Assembly (NCBI RefSeq): GCF_900108875.1
Contig: NZ_FNYJ01000001.1
Coordinates: 558,001-622,000 of the forward strand
Direction: 5' to 3'
Length of the DNA stretch: 64,000 nucleotides
DNA from: Pseudomonas sp. NFR16
GTDB lineage: Bacteria; Pseudomonadota; Gammaproteobacteria; Pseudomonadales; Pseudomonadaceae
Shown here: positions 18,684 to 29,062 of the stretch, piece after piece
Layout of the letters: each line of letters begins with the position of its first letter
Position numbering within the stretch: the stretch's first letter is position 1
The notes under the pieces: model-generated
Seen by the model: the letters and a program-made list of their open reading frames with translations, nothing else
Database searches by the model: none
What the model was told of the DNA's origin: nothing
Program-made: the position numbers and the translations under genes

Positions 18684-21600
18684 ATGGCGAAGAAGCCTCG
18701 CAACGCTGCCTTTATCGAAGACCCGCTCTGGTACAAGGATGCGGTGATTTACCAGGTCCACGTGAAGTCGTATTTCGATTCCAACAACGACGGAATCGGC
18801 GATTTCCCTGGCCTGATCGCCAAGCTTGATTACATTGCCGAGCTTGGCGTGAACACCATCTGGCTGTTGCCGTTTTATCCTTCGCCGCGCCGCGACGATG
18901 GTTACGACATCTCCGATTATCGGGGCGTACACACCGATTACGGCACCATGTCCGATGCGAAGAAATTCATCGCCGAGGCGCACAAGCGCGGACTGCGGGT
19001 GATTACCGAACTGGTCATCAACCACACCTCTGACCAGCATCCCTGGTTTCAGCGGGCGCGCCATGCCAAGAAAGGCTCCAAAGCCCGGGACTTCTACGTC
19101 TGGTCTGACGATGACCAGAAATACGACGGCACGCGGATCATTTTTCTCGACACGGAAAAATCCAACTGGACCTGGGACCCCGTGGCAGGCCAGTACTTCT
19201 GGCATCGGTTCTACTCGCACCAGCCGGACCTGAACTTCGATAATCCGCAAGTCATGAAGGCGGTGCTGGAAGTCATGCGCTATTGGCTGGACATGGGCAT
19301 TGACGGGTTGCGTCTGGATGCGATTCCTTACTTGATCGAGCGAGACGGCACCAACAACGAGAACCTGCAGGAGACGCACAACGTGCTCAAGCAGATTCGT
19401 GCCGAAATCGACGCCAATTACCCGGACCGCATGCTGCTGGCCGAAGCCAACCAATGGCCTGAAGACACGCAGCTGTACTTCGGCGATCGCAAGGGCAAAG
19501 ATGGCGACGAGTGCCACATGGCCTTTCACTTCCCCTTGATGCCCCGCATGTACATGGCGGTGGCGCAGGAGGACCGCTTTCCGATCACCGACATTCTGCG
19601 TCAGACCCCGGAAATTCCGGAGAACTGCCAGTGGGCGATTTTCCTTCGTAACCACGATGAGCTGACCCTGGAAATGGTCACCGATCGTGAGCGTGACTAT
19701 TTGTGGAACTACTACGCCTCTGACCGCCGCGCGCGGATCAACCTGGGCATCCGTCGCCGCCTGGCGCCGTTGCTTGAGCGTGACCGACGCCGTGTAGAGC
19801 TCCTAAACAGTATGTTGTTGTCCATGCCAGGCACGCCGACCCTGTATTACGGCGACGAAATCGGCATGGGTGACAACATTTATCTCGGCGACCGCGACGG
19901 CGTGCGCACCCCGATGCAGTGGTCCATCGACCGAAATGGCGGGTTTTCTCGGGCCAACCCGGCCAGTCTGGTCCTGCCGCCGATCATGGACCCGCTTTAT
20001 GGCTATCAGTCGGTCAACGTCGAGGCCCAGGACCACGACCCGCATTCGCTGCTCAATTGGACCCGGCGCATGCTCGCCGTGCGCAAGCAGCAGAAGGCGT
20101 TTGGCCGTGGCACGCTGAAGATGCTTTCCCCCAGCAACCGCCGCATCCTTGCCTACACCCGCGAATACACCGGGCCCGACGGCAAGAGTGAAATGATCCT
20201 GTGTGTCGCCAACGTCTCCTCAGCATCCCAGGCGGCCGAACTCGAACTGTCGCAGTACGCCGGCACCGTGCCGGTGGAAATGCTTGGCGGCAGCGCCTTT
20301 CCACCCATTGGCCAGCTCAATTACCTGCTCACGTTGCCGCCCTATGGCTTCTACTGGTTCTTGCTGGCCGCGGAGAATCAAATGCCCAGCTGGCACGTCG
20401 AACCCGCTCAAAGCATGCCGGACTTCCCGACGCTGGTGCTTAAACAGCGCCTGGAAGAAATCCTCGATCAACCGCTGCGCCAGACCATGGAGCAGACGTC
20501 GTTGTCGGTCTATCTGCCCAAGCGACGCTGGTTCGCGGGCAAAGGCACGGCCATCGACAACGTTCACATCGCCTATGCGGTGCGCTTCGGCACCACGGTG
20601 CGCCCGGTTTTGCTGAGTGAGATCGAAGTCACGTCAGGGGATGAGGTGGTGCGCTATCAGTTGCCGTTCGGCCTGTTGCCTGAAGACGACATCAGCAGCG
20701 CGCTGCCGCAGCAACTGGCCCTGGCCCGTGTGCGGCGCGGGCGTCAGGTCGGGTTGATTACCGATGCCTTCACCCTGGAGCCGTTCATTCGCGCCGTCAT
20801 CAAGGGCATGCACGAAGAGATCGTGCTGCCGACCAATGATGGCGAACTCAGGTTCCAGCAGAGCTCGAAACTTGCGCCGCTGGGCTTGAATGAAGAGTCT
20901 GAGGTCCGCTATCTGTCTGCCGAGCAGTCCAACAGCTCGGTGGTCGTGGGCAAGGCGCTGGTCCTGAAAATGATCCGCCGTGTTGCCGCCGGCACTCACC
21001 CGGAACTGGAAATGGGCGCCTATCTGACCGAAGCCGGTTATTCGCACATCTCGCCATTGCTTGGCGCGGTGGTGCGGGTGGATCAGCAGGGCGAAAGCAA
21101 CCTGTTGATGATCGCCCAGGGTTACCTGAGCAATCAGGGCGATGCCTGGGAGTGGACGCAGAACAATCTCGAACGCGCAGTGCGCGATGAGATGGCCCAC
21201 GGTCATTCCAATCTCGAACAACATGCGAACGCGCTGCTGGAGCTCAAGGATTTCGCAGGGTTGCTGGGTCAGCGGCTGGGCGAAATGCATGTGGTATTGA
21301 GCGCGCCCACCGAAAATCCGGACTTCAAGACCGAGGTCACCAGCGTCAAGGACAGTCAGGCATCAGCAAAAAGTGTCTCGGCGCAGATCGAGCGTGCGCT
21401 GGGTTTGCTCGAACAACATCGAGATTCTCTGGAACCGCAGGATCAGCAATTGGTCAGTGAACTGCTGAGTAAACGCAAAGCGCTGCTGGCCCAGGTGCAA
21501 ACCCTGGCCAGACAGTCAGTGGGCGGGTTGCGGATGCGGGTCCACGGTGACTTGCATCTGGGGCAGATGCTGGTGGTCAAGGGCGATGCTTATCTGATCG

Positions 21601-22004
21601 ATTTTGAGGGTGAACCGGCTCGACCGCTGCAGGAAAGAAGGGCGAAATACAGCCCGTTCAAAGATGTCAGCGGCGTGTTGCGATCCTTCGACTACGCTGC
21701 CGCGATGGCTGTACGCAATGCGCAGAGCGCCGATACTTCGCCGCAGGCGCAAGCGGCGCGCAAACATGTTGCCGATACGTATTTGAGTCAGGCACGGGAA
21801 GCATTCCTCGAGGGCTACGCCAAAGCCACGGGCGAGGTCGCCCATGCCTGGAAAGATGCCAAGGGAGAAGCCGCCGCACTGGCGTTGTTCACCCTGGAAA
21901 AAGCCGCTTATGAAGTGGCCTATGAGGCCGAGAATCGGCCGACCTGGTTGTCGGTTCCGCTTCAAGGTTTGCGCGGGCTGCTGGACCTGTCTGATGGAGA
22001 ATGA
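18684..22004 (+). CDS. treS: Trehalose synthase fused to maltokinase (TreS-Mak/Pep2)
   Basis: A 1106-residue bifunctional enzyme. Residues about 1-560 are a GH13 trehalose synthase that interconverts trehalose and maltose, with nucleophile Asp212 ([10 protein letters not shown]), acid/base Glu254 ([11 protein letters not shown]) and the third acid in FLRNHDELT. Residues about 580-1106 are a maltokinase with a eukaryotic-kinase-like fold; its catalytic loop is H954-G955-D956 ([10 protein letters not shown]) and its metal-binding aspartate is Asp973 ([11 protein letters not shown]). Together they turn trehalose into maltose 1-phosphate for GlgE. ATG 18684 follows AAAGGA by 7 nt; the GTG two codons upstream is less likely. 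The stop overlaps glgB by four bases. The fusion is common in Pseudomonas; in mycobacteria the two parts are separate proteins. Confidence 0.95.
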   Translation: MAKKPRNAAFIEDPLWYKDAVIYQVHVKSYFDSNNDGIGDFPGLIAKLDYIAELGVNTIWLLPFYPSPRRDDGYDISDYRGVHTDYGTMSDAKKFIAEAHKRGLRVITELVINHTSDQHPWFQRARHAKKGSKARDFYVWSDDDQKYDGTRIIFLDTEKSNWTWDPVAGQYFWHRFYSHQPDLNFDNPQVMKAVLEVMRYWLDMGIDGLRLDAIPYLIERDGTNNENLQETHNVLKQIRAEIDANYPDRMLLAEANQWPEDTQLYFGDRKGKDGDECHMAFHFPLMPRMYMAVAQEDRFPITDILRQTPEIPENCQWAIFLRNHDELTLEMVTDRERDYLWNYYASDRRARINLGIRRRLAPLLERDRRRVELLNSMLLSMPGTPTLYYGDEIGMGDNIYLGDRDGVRTPMQWSIDRNGGFSRANPASLVLPPIMDPLYGYQSVNVEAQDHDPHSLLNWTRRMLAVRKQQKAFGRGTLKMLSPSNRRILAYTREYTGPDGKSEMILCVANVSSASQAAELELSQYAGTVPVEMLGGSAFPPIGQLNYLLTLPPYGFYWFLLAAENQMPSWHVEPAQSMPDFPTLVLKQRLEEILDQPLRQTMEQTSLSVYLPKRRWFAGKGTAIDNVHIAYAVRFGTTVRPVLLSEIEVTSGDEVVRYQLPFGLLPEDDISSALPQQLALARVRRGRQVGLITDAFTLEPFIRAVIKGMHEEIVLPTNDGELRFQQSSKLAPLGLNEESEVRYLSAEQSNSSVVVGKALVLKMIRRVAAGTHPELEMGAYLTEAGYSHISPLLGAVVRVDQQGESNLLMIAQGYLSNQGDAWEWTQNNLERAVRDEMAHGHSNLEQHANALLELKDFAGLLGQRLGEMHVVLSAPTENPDFKTEVTSVKDSQASAKSVSAQIERALGLLEQHRDSLEPQDQQLVSELLSKRKALLAQVQTLARQSVGGLRMRVHGDLHLGQMLVVKGDAYLIDFEGEPARPLQERRAKYSPFKDVSGVLRSFDYAAAMAVRNAQSADTSPQAQAARKHVADTYLSQAREAFLEGYAKATGEVAHAWKDAKGEAAALALFTLEKAAYEVAYEAENRPTWLSVPLQGLRGLLDLSDGE

Positions 22005-24241
22005 AAATGAGTGCGTCTGACCAATTCGGCAAAGGCAACCATGAGTTGTTGCCCAACGCCGCAGATATGGACGCGTTGATCCGCGCCGAACATCGTGACC
22101 CTTTCTCCATGCTCGGCCCTCACAGCGACGGCAAGGAGGGCCAGGTTATCCGCGCCTACCTGCCTAATGCTTTGAGTGTGCGGGTGCTGTCTCGCGATGG
22201 CGAGCGTGATCTGGGCGAACTGAGCATGAGCGAGAAGCCGGGCTTCTTCGCCGGGCATTTTGACGTCCGCGAGCCGTACTTGCTGAAGATCACCTGGGCG
22301 ACCGGCGAGCAGATCACCGAGGACCCTTACAGCTTCGGCCAACTGCTGGGCGAAATGGACTTGTACCTGTTCGCCGAGGGCAATCACCGCGACCTGAGCA
22401 GCGCGCTCGGCGCGCAGGTGAAGAATGTCGACGGCGTCGACGGCGTGCGGTTCTCCGTCTGGGCGCCGAACGCGCGCCGTGTGTCGGTGGTGGGCGACTT
22501 CAACAGCTGGGACGGCCGCCGTCACCCAATGCGTTTGCGCCATCCTACGGGCGTCTGGGAAATCTTCATCCCGCGCATCGGCCCGGGCGAGTCTTACAAA
22601 TATGAAATCCTCGGTCAGCACGGCGTTTTGCCGCTCAAGGCCGATCCGATGGCCCTGGCCACTACGCTGCCACCGGACACTGCCTCGAAAGTGGCGGCGC
22701 CGCTGAGTTTCGACTGGCAGGACAACGACTGGATGCAGTCGCGCGGTGACAAGCAGGACATTCACAAGCCGCTGTCGATCTACGAATTGCATGCTGGCTC
22801 ATGGAAGTGGCACCACGGCGGCGAAGACGAACCGGATCGGCCGTTCAACTGGCACGAACTGGCCGAGCACCTGATTCCGTACATCAAGGATCTGGGTTTC
22901 ACCCACATCGAGCTGATGCCGATCATGGAGCACCCGTTCGGCGGCTCGTGGGGCTATCAGTTGCTCTCGCAGTTCGCACCGAGTGCGCGCTACGGCACAC
23001 CCGAAGATTTCGCGGCGTTCGTCAACGCCTGTCACCAGAATGACATTGGCGTGATCCTCGATTGGGTGCCGGCGCATTTCCCGACCGACACCCACGGCCT
23101 GGCGCAGTTCGACGGCACGGCGTTGTACGAATACGGCAACCCCCAGGAAGGCTTTCATCAGGATTGGGACACGCTGATCTACAACCTCGGTCGTACCGAA
23201 GTACACGGCTTCATGATTGCCTCAGGCTTGCACTGGCTGAAGAATTTCCACGTCGACGGTCTGCGCGTCGACGCGGTGGCGTCCATGCTGTATCGCGACT
23301 ATTCACGTAAGGCCGGTGAGTGGGTGCCTAACCGCTATGGCGGCCGGGAAAACCTGGAGGCCATTGATTTCCTGCGTCACTTGAACGACGTCGTTGCTCT
23401 GGAAGCACCAGGAGCGCTGGTTATCGCCGAAGAATCGACGGCCTGGCCGGGCGTCAGCCAGCCGACCCAGCAGGGCGGCCTGGGCTTTGCCTACAAGTGG
23501 AACATGGGCTGGATGCATGACACGCTCAAGTACATCGAACAAGACCCGATTCATCGTCAACATCACCATGATCGACTGAGTTTCGGACTGGTGTACGCGT
23601 GGTCGGAGCGCTTCATTCTGCCGATCTCCCACGACGAGGTGGTGCATGGCAAGCATTCGCTGATCGACAAGATGCCGGGCGACCGCTGGCAGAAATTCGC
23701 CAACCTGCGCGCCTATCTGTCGTTCATGTGGACCCATCCGGGCAAGAAGTTGCTGTTCATGGGCTGTGAGTTCGGACAGTGGCGTGAATGGAACCACGAC
23801 ACCGAGCTGGACTGGCACTTCCTCCAGTATGCCGATCACAAGGGCGTGCATACGCTGGTGGGGGATCTGAACCGCCTGTACAAATCGGAAAAGGCGCTGC
23901 ACGAGCAGGACTGCCAGCCCCAAGGGTTCCAATGGGTTATTGGCGACGATGCCGGCAATAGCGTTTACGCGTATCTGCGCTGGAGCAGGGAGGGCGAGCC
24001 GCTGCTGGTGGTGGCCAACCTGACGCCTGTGCCGCGTGAAGATTATCGCGTGGGTGTGCCTTTCAGCGGCAAGTGGGCTGAAGTGCTCAACTCCGATGCC
24101 GACGTTTACGCGGGGTCGAACTTCGGTAACGGCGGCGCAGTGACCGCGCAGGACGTCAAAAGCCATGGCCAGCCCTGCTCGCTGTCGCTCAGGCTCCCGC
24201 CACTGGGGGTCGTGGTATTCAAGCCCATAGCCGACAAGTGA
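22001..24241 (+). CDS. glgB: 1,4-alpha-glucan branching enzyme GlgB
   Basis: A 746-residue GH13_9 enzyme that cuts alpha-1,4 chains and re-attaches them as alpha-1,6 branches. There is an N-terminal extension (to about residue 120), a CBM48 domain ([26 protein letters not shown]), the catalytic barrel and a C-terminal beta domain. Nucleophile Asp424 ([16 protein letters not shown]) and acid/base Glu477 ([12 protein letters not shown]) are 53 residues apart, exactly as in the E. coli enzyme. It starts either at ATG 22001, overlapping the treS stop, or at ATG 22007; both are served by GGAGA. It is last in the operon and branches the glucan made by GlgE. Confidence 0.95.
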   Translation: MKMSASDQFGKGNHELLPNAADMDALIRAEHRDPFSMLGPHSDGKEGQVIRAYLPNALSVRVLSRDGERDLGELSMSEKPGFFAGHFDVREPYLLKITWATGEQITEDPYSFGQLLGEMDLYLFAEGNHRDLSSALGAQVKNVDGVDGVRFSVWAPNARRVSVVGDFNSWDGRRHPMRLRHPTGVWEIFIPRIGPGESYKYEILGQHGVLPLKADPMALATTLPPDTASKVAAPLSFDWQDNDWMQSRGDKQDIHKPLSIYELHAGSWKWHHGGEDEPDRPFNWHELAEHLIPYIKDLGFTHIELMPIMEHPFGGSWGYQLLSQFAPSARYGTPEDFAAFVNACHQNDIGVILDWVPAHFPTDTHGLAQFDGTALYEYGNPQEGFHQDWDTLIYNLGRTEVHGFMIASGLHWLKNFHVDGLRVDAVASMLYRDYSRKAGEWVPNRYGGRENLEAIDFLRHLNDVVALEAPGALVIAEESTAWPGVSQPTQQGGLGFAYKWNMGWMHDTLKYIEQDPIHRQHHHDRLSFGLVYAWSERFILPISHDEVVHGKHSLIDKMPGDRWQKFANLRAYLSFMWTHPGKKLLFMGCEFGQWREWNHDTELDWHFLQYADHKGVHTLVGDLNRLYKSEKALHEQDCQPQGFQWVIGDDAGNSVYAYLRWSREGEPLLVVANLTPVPREDYRVGVPFSGKWAEVLNSDADVYAGSNFGNGGAVTAQDVKSHGQPCSLSLRLPPLGVVVFKPIADK

Positions 24242-24248
24242 TACGGCA

Positions 24249-24273
24249 GCCGCCACGGCCAGTCTGTGGCGGC
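24249..24273 (+). terminator. Probable terminator after glgB
   Basis: Perfect 8-bp stem GCCGCCAC (24249-24256) / GTGGCGGC (24266-24273) with a 9-nt loop, 7 bp after the glgB stop. The following ATCCTTTCT is only moderately T-rich. Confidence 0.65.
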
Positions 24274-24340
24274 ATCCTTTCTAAAGCGCGTTTGGTTGGG
24301 CAAGGGTGGGCAGCCGCTGCACAGGTGGTGGTTGGAAGTC

Positions 24341-24368
24341 AGTCTTCGCGGGCAAGCGCGCTCCTACA
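24341..24368 (+). repeat. REP-like element, copy 1
   Basis: AGTCTTCGCGGGCAAGCGCG followed by CTCCTACA, a Pseudomonas REP-type palindromic unit whose core is GCGGGCAAGCGCGC. A second, diverged copy lies at 24583-24610 in the same orientation. Both are in the 415-bp convergent gap between glgB and the SfnB-like gene (24242-24656), in which no gene is seen. Confidence 0.6.
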
Positions 24369-24483
24369 AGGGTAATGCGGAGCTGACTTGTATCGAGCGG
24401 GGCCACAAAAAATTGGGGCGAGCTTACTCATAAAGGCTGACTTCCGGACACTGCATCTCCATAGCGTGCACTGGCTCCTTCCC

Positions 24484-24537
24484 GGCTGAAGCCGGTCCTA
24501 TAGACGGCGCAAGCTCTTCGTAGGACCGGCTTTAGCC
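24484..24537. repeat. REP-like inverted pair (BIME-type hairpin)
   Basis: Two 17-bp arms, GGCTGAAGCCGGTCCTA (24484-24500) and TAGGACCGGCTTTAGCC (24521-24537), are inverted complements with one mismatch around a 20-bp spacer. The resulting transcript would fold into a long hairpin. This type of REP differs in sequence from the two direct copies on either side (24341-24368, 24583-24610), so two REP families are interleaved here. Confidence 0.65.
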
Positions 24538-24582
24538 AGGAAAAGGCCGGTGCGTCCGTCGGGCATGCGGCGGTGGGAATTC

Positions 24583-24610
24583 AGTCTTCGCGTGCAAGCT
24601 CACTCCTACA
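24583..24610 (+). repeat. REP-like element, copy 2
   Basis: A diverged copy of the unit at 24341-24368 (AGTCTTCGCGTGCAAGCTCA then CTCCTACA), 242 bp further on in the same orientation and 46 bp from the stop of the convergent SfnB-like gene. Confidence 0.6.
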
Positions 24611-24656
24611 GACTCCAAGTCGGCCGCAACCAATCCAGGCTGCGCCACGCGACCGT

Positions 24657-25883
24657 TTACGCAACGCCGATTTTCCACTGTGCCGGGGGCGGGGTGCCGT
24701 TGACGGCGAAGTCGCCGACGATGCGGTCTTTGTAGATGCGCGGGTTGTGCGATGCCAGGGTCCGGGCGTTGCGCCAGAAGCGGTCCAGACCGTTCGGTCG
24801 CAGGGTCGCCGAGGCGCTGACGGCGTCGAACATCCGCGAGCTGGCGTCGATGATCAGGTCGCTGACGATGGTTTGCGACTGGGCGATTTCCAGTTCGGCG
24901 ATGTCCACGGCCTGTCTCAGCTTTTCGGCATCGCCATGGGCGCCCGCTTCGTAGGCGCGCTGGATCGCCTCGGCATTTTTCAACACGATGGCGCCTGCGC
25001 TGTAGGCGGCCGCTCTGAGGCTGCCCACCACCTGCAGGACCTGCGGATCCTGCGCGACCCTGGACGCGTTGCCGTTGCTGAAGCTGCGGGTGCGCTTTGC
25101 CACGGCATTGGCCACTTCGCCGCTGAGGGCCCGACCGATGCCGGCCAGGTTGGCCAGATGAATGATCTGGAAAAACGCCGGCGAATATTGGAAACGCTCC
25201 TCGTTGCTGACGATGTTGCGAGGATCGACCGCCACCTGACGGAAATACGCCGTGCCGCTGGCGGTCAGGGTCTGACCGAAGCCGTTCCAGTCGTCGACGA
25301 CTTCGACGCCGTGTGCATCGCGGCGTACGGTCACGAACACCCGCTTGCGGTCGTGGTCGCTGACCGCCACGTCGATCCAGTCGCTGTAGAGGCTGCCGGT
25401 GGTGTAGAACTTCTCGCCGTCGATGCGCCATTGCTCGCCGTCCAGGTACAGCCGGGAACTGAGTTGCGATTGCGGCGTCTGGCCGACTTCGCCAGTCGCC
25501 GGGCCCACGGTTTCGCCTCGTCCGATGCGTTCCAGCCAGAGGTGACGCCGCGCCTCGTTCGGGCTGTTGAGCACGCTTTCGGTAAAGCCCAGGTGGCCAC
25601 GCAAGGCCTGCACCAGGTTGGAGTCCGCCTCGCCCAGTTCGATCAGCAGGTTGGTCAGCTCCGGAATGCTGACGCCCGAACCGCCAAAGGCCTTGGGCAC
25701 CCGCAAAGCCGTGAAACCGGATGCCTTGAGCAACTGGATTTCTTCAAATGGCAGGCGCCGCTCGAGCTCGCGGGCGATCGCGCCTTCGCGCAGCGTGGCG
25801 AACAGAGGGCGGAAGCGCTCGGCCAGTTGTTCATAGTCGGCGGAAGGGCCGGCGCCCCATGCGGCGTTGATTTGGTGGGTCAT
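24657..25883 (-). CDS. sfnB: SfnB-family acyl-CoA-dehydrogenase-like flavoprotein (sulfur acquisition)
   Basis: A 408-residue protein with the acyl-CoA dehydrogenase fold: an N-terminal helical domain (YEQLAERFRPLFATLREGAIARE.. LLKASGFTALRVPKAFGGSGVSIPEL), a central beta domain (GPATGEVGQTPQSQLSSRLYLDGEQWRIDGEKFYTTGS) and a C-terminal helical bundle. Within the superfamily the sequence resembles SfnB and DszC proteins, which are FMNH2-dependent monooxygenases or oxidoreductases of organosulfur use rather than true acyl-CoA dehydrogenases. The catalytic Glu of fatty-acid enzymes was not identified. It is last of a seven-gene minus-strand operon containing two LLM monooxygenases and an ABC importer, which supports a sulfur-source role. 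The precise substrate is unknown. Confidence 0.8.
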   Translation of the reverse strand: MTHQINAAWGAGPSADYEQLAERFRPLFATLREGAIARELERRLPFEEIQLLKASGFTALRVPKAFGGSGVSIPELTNLLIELGEADSNLVQALRGHLGFTESVLNSPNEARRHLWLERIGRGETVGPATGEVGQTPQSQLSSRLYLDGEQWRIDGEKFYTTGSLYSDWIDVAVSDHDRKRVFVTVRRDAHGVEVVDDWNGFGQTLTASGTAYFRQVAVDPRNIVSNEERFQYSPAFFQIIHLANLAGIGRALSGEVANAVAKRTRSFSNGNASRVAQDPQVLQVVGSLRAAAYSAGAIVLKNAEAIQRAYEAGAHGDAEKLRQAVDIAELEIAQSQTIVSDLIIDASSRMFDAVSASATLRPNGLDRFWRNARTLASHNPRIYKDRIVGDFAVNGTPPPAQWKIGVA

Positions 25884-25956
25884 GCGGGATTCTCTTTGCA
25901 GTCGAAAAAGGTCAGGCGAACGCCGAATTCAAGGCCGGTCGCCGTCATCGGGGCGA

Positions 25957-27330
25957 TCAGATCGCCAGGGAAACTTCTCGCTTGAGTGTCGCCGGATGCG
26001 CGGGGCGCGGCAGGCCAAGGCGCTCGCGCAGGGTGTTGCCGACAGGCCCCTCGGCTGGCACCAGGCCACGACGTTTGAGCTCCGGAAGGATCAGCGAAAT
26101 GAAGTCGTCGAGGCCCTCGGGATACGTCGGCGGGAGGATATTGAAGCCGTCCGCGCCGTAGCCCTCGAACCACGCCTGCAGCTGATCCACCACTTCTTCC
26201 GGCGAGCCGACCAGCGTCCAGTGCCCGCGTGCGCCGGCCAGACGCAGGTACAACTGGCGAATGCTCAGGCCTTCGGCAGCCAGTTGCAGAATCAGTTGCT
26301 GACGACTTTTCGACGCATTGGTGGCGGGCAGGTCCTGCGGCAACGGCCCGTCGAGGGATAAGTGCGACAGGTCGACCCCGCCGAGAAGGCCGGACAGCAG
26401 GCTCAAGCCGACCTGCGGATGCACCAGGTCCTGCAGGCGCTGGTGTTTGGCGTGGGCCTGGGCGGAAGTCGGTGCAGTAAAGATTGTCACGCCTGGCAGA
26501 ATCTTGATGTGCTCGGGCTTGCGCCCCAGCACGGCCGCGCGGGTCTTGATGTCGCTGTAGAAGGCCTGCGCATCGGCCAGGCTCTGATGGGCGGCGAAGA
26601 TCGCCTCGGCCGTGGCAGCGGCCAGCGCGCGGCCATCGTCGGAGGCGCCGGCCTGCACCAACACCGGCTTGCCCTGGGGCGAGCGCAGTACATTGAGCGG
26701 TCCGCGAACGTGAAAATGTTCGCCCTGATGATCGGCCAGGTGCAGCTTGGTGCGATCCAGGAACACGCCACTTTCCTTATCCAGCAGCAGCGCGTCGTCT
26801 TCCCAGCTGTCCCAGAGCTTGTCCACCACCTGATGAAATTCCCGGGCCCGGCTGTAGCGGTCGGCGTGTGCTGCCTGGGCGCCCTGCGCCGAGGTGCCGA
26901 AATTCTTCGCCGCGTCCGGGTCGCTGCTGGTCACCAGGTTCCAGCCGACGCGGCCGCCACTGATATGGTCGAGGGAGGCGAATTGCCGGGCCAGGTTGAA
27001 CGGTTCGCTGTAGCTGGTGCTGGCGGTCGCGATCAGGCCGATGCGCGAGGTGACGGTCGCCAGTGCCGAGAGCAGTGTCAGCGGTTCGAAACTCAGACTG
27101 GGCGCGATTACGCGATCGAACGTCGGCGCATCGATCCCCCGCACCGACACGCTGTCGGCCAGAAACAGCGTATCAAATCCCGCCGCCTCGGCCTTGCGCG
27201 CCTGATCGATGAAGTGGTCCAGACGAATCCCTGCGTCGGCCTGGGAGCCACTGTCGCGCCAGGCGGCGATGTGGTGACCGGTGGCCCGCAGGAAGAGGCC
27301 GAGCTTGAGCGTGTCTTTGCGTTGAGTCAT
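25957..27330 (-). CDS. LLM-class FMN-dependent monooxygenase (NtaA/SnaA/DszA family)
   Basis: A 457-residue bacterial luciferase-like monooxygenase. Family marks: N-terminal KLGLFLRATGHHIAAWRDSGS, the loop FDTLFLADSVSVRG, TVTSRIGLIATASTSYSEPFNLARQFASLDHISGGRVGWNLVTS, the KPVLVQAGASDDGRALAAATAEAIFAAH stretch, and the C-terminal 'PEEVVDQLQAWFEGYGADGFNILPP'. Such enzymes use FMNH2 and O2 to cleave C-S or C-N bonds of sulfones, sulfonates or chelators (DszA, DmoA, NtaA). It lies 73 bp upstream of the SfnB-like gene and 28 bp after the ABC ATPase. No flavin reductase is encoded nearby, so reduced FMN must come from elsewhere. Confidence 0.88.
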   Translation of the reverse strand: MTQRKDTLKLGLFLRATGHHIAAWRDSGSQADAGIRLDHFIDQARKAEAAGFDTLFLADSVSVRGIDAPTFDRVIAPSLSFEPLTLLSALATVTSRIGLIATASTSYSEPFNLARQFASLDHISGGRVGWNLVTSSDPDAAKNFGTSAQGAQAAHADRYSRAREFHQVVDKLWDSWEDDALLLDKESGVFLDRTKLHLADHQGEHFHVRGPLNVLRSPQGKPVLVQAGASDDGRALAAATAEAIFAAHQSLADAQAFYSDIKTRAAVLGRKPEHIKILPGVTIFTAPTSAQAHAKHQRLQDLVHPQVGLSLLSGLLGGVDLSHLSLDGPLPQDLPATNASKSRQQLILQLAAEGLSIRQLYLRLAGARGHWTLVGSPEEVVDQLQAWFEGYGADGFNILPPTYPEGLDDFISLILPELKRRGLVPAEGPVGNTLRERLGLPRPAHPATLKREVSLAI

Positions 27331-27358
27331 GTAGGGTTTCCTTGATGGCGTAGTGGCG

Positions 27359-29062
27359 CTAGCAGGCGACAGCGAACGAAAGGCTGCTGCTCAGCGGGAT
27401 CGAGGGTTGCCGGTGGCCGGGAATGGCCGCCAGCAGGCGTTGGGTGTAGCGGTGTTGCGGGTCTTGCCAGAGCCGGTGCGGCGTCGCCTGTTCGACGATG
27501 TGCGCGTCGTGCATGACCAGCACGCGGTCGGAGAAATAGCGCACCACCGACAGGTCATGGGAAATGAACAGGTACGAGAGATCGAAGGCCTCACGCAACT
27601 CCACCAGCAGATTGAGGATCTGCGCCTGAGTGGAGACGTCCAGCGCCGAAACCGGCTCGTCGCAGATCACCAGTTTCGGCCTGACGATGAGCGCGCGGGC
27701 GATGCCGATGCGTTGACGCTGGCCGCCGGAAAACTGGTGGGGCAGGCGGTCCAGGCTGTTGCGCGCCAGGCCCACGGCGTCGAGCATGTCTTCGCGGGCC
27801 CGGCGCCTCAGGCGAGCGTCCGACTGGCCGTGCAGGCGTTGCACGCGGTCCAGCAGCGTGTCGATGGAGTGCCGTGGGTTGAGGGCGGCGTAGGGGTCCT
27901 GAAAGATCATTTGCAGCTGACCGCGCCACGTCAGCTGCTCGGTGGCGCTGAACGTGGCGATGTCGCGACCGCCAAAGGCGATGTGGCCCTGACGGGGCTT
28001 GAGCAGGCCCAGCAGCGCTTTGCTGAGGGTTGATTTGCCACAGCCGGACTCACCGACCAGTCCTACGGTTTCCCGTTTGCCGATGTCGAACGACAGCCCG
28101 CTGAGCACGTCACGCGCGCCGTAGCCCAGGCTCAGGTTGTCCACCTGCAACAGCGGCGGCGTGTCCTGACTGGCCGGCCGTGGCGCATGACCTGGCAGGT
28201 ACCGCGTGCTGCTGACGCTGTACGCGTTGGGCTGACCCGGCGTGCGCGTCACCTGAATTTCCGGCAGGCGACTGGCAAGGTAATGCTGCCCGTGATCGCG
28301 GCCCAGCGAGGCATTGAGCAGACCCTGGGTGTAAGGGTGACGGGCAGCGCTGAACAGCTCGGCATTGCTGCGCCGTTCCAGCGCCTGACCGTCGTGCATG
28401 ATGATCACGTGATCAGCCTGTTGCGCCACCACGCCCAGATCATGCGTGATCAACAGCAAGCCCATGCGCAATTCGCGGCGTAAACGGTCCAGCAACGCCA
28501 GGATCTGCGCCTGAACACAGACATCCAGCGCGGTGGTCGGCTCATCGGCAATCAACAAGCGCGGCTGACAGGCGACGGCCATGGCGATCATGACCCGTTG
28601 GCGCTGCCCGCCCGACAAATGCTGCGGGTATTCGCCGAGGTGCGCGCGCGGGCGCGGCAACTGCACCAGACCGAAGAGCTCTTCAGCGCGTTTCGCCGCC
28701 TGGCGCCGGGTCAGGTCAGTGTGGGTGAGCAGCGTTTCGGTCAACTGTTCACCCAGCGTCAGCACCGGGTTCAGGCTCGATAATGGCTCCTGAAACACCA
28801 TGCCCAACGCGTTGCCCTGCAACTGGCGCATGTGCCGGGGCGACAGTTGCAGCAGATCGCGCCCTTCGAACAGCGCCTGGCCACCCAGGCGGGCGTTGTC
28901 CGGCAACAGCCGCAGCAACGCCAGCGCCGTGGTGGATTTACCGCAGCCGGACTCACCGACCAGCGCCAGTGTTTCTCCGGCGTCCAGAGTGAAGTCCAGT
29001 CCGCGGACGGCGTCGACACCTTCGTAACTCACGCGCAGCCCGCGTACGTCGAGCAGGCTCAT
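27359..29062 (-). CDS. ABC importer ATPase with two fused nucleotide-binding domains (DppDF/GsiA type)
   Basis: A 567-residue protein with two complete ABC ATPase domains in tandem. Domain 1 has Walker A GESGCGKST at about 36-44, signature LSGGQRQR and Walker B LLIADEPTTALD. Domain 2 (from about residue 300) has a second GESGCGKST, FSGGQRQRIGIARAL and LVICDEPVSALD. In dipeptide/nickel/opine importers these are usually two proteins; the fusion occurs in GsiA/YejF-type systems. It powers the permeases encoded just upstream (start overlaps the permease stop by four bases) with the binding protein at 30944-32572. Confidence 0.93.
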   Translation of the reverse strand: MSLLDVRGLRVSYEGVDAVRGLDFTLDAGETLALVGESGCGKSTTALALLRLLPDNARLGGQALFEGRDLLQLSPRHMRQLQGNALGMVFQEPLSSLNPVLTLGEQLTETLLTHTDLTRRQAAKRAEELFGLVQLPRPRAHLGEYPQHLSGGQRQRVMIAMAVACQPRLLIADEPTTALDVCVQAQILALLDRLRRELRMGLLLITHDLGVVAQQADHVIIMHDGQALERRSNAELFSAARHPYTQGLLNASLGRDHGQHYLASRLPEIQVTRTPGQPNAYSVSSTRYLPGHAPRPASQDTPPLLQVDNLSLGYGARDVLSGLSFDIGKRETVGLVGESGCGKSTLSKALLGLLKPRQGHIAFGGRDIATFSATEQLTWRGQLQMIFQDPYAALNPRHSIDTLLDRVQRLHGQSDARLRRRAREDMLDAVGLARNSLDRLPHQFSGGQRQRIGIARALIVRPKLVICDEPVSALDVSTQAQILNLLVELREAFDLSYLFISHDLSVVRYFSDRVLVMHDAHIVEQATPHRLWQDPQHRYTQRLLAAIPGHRQPSIPLSSSLSFAVAC

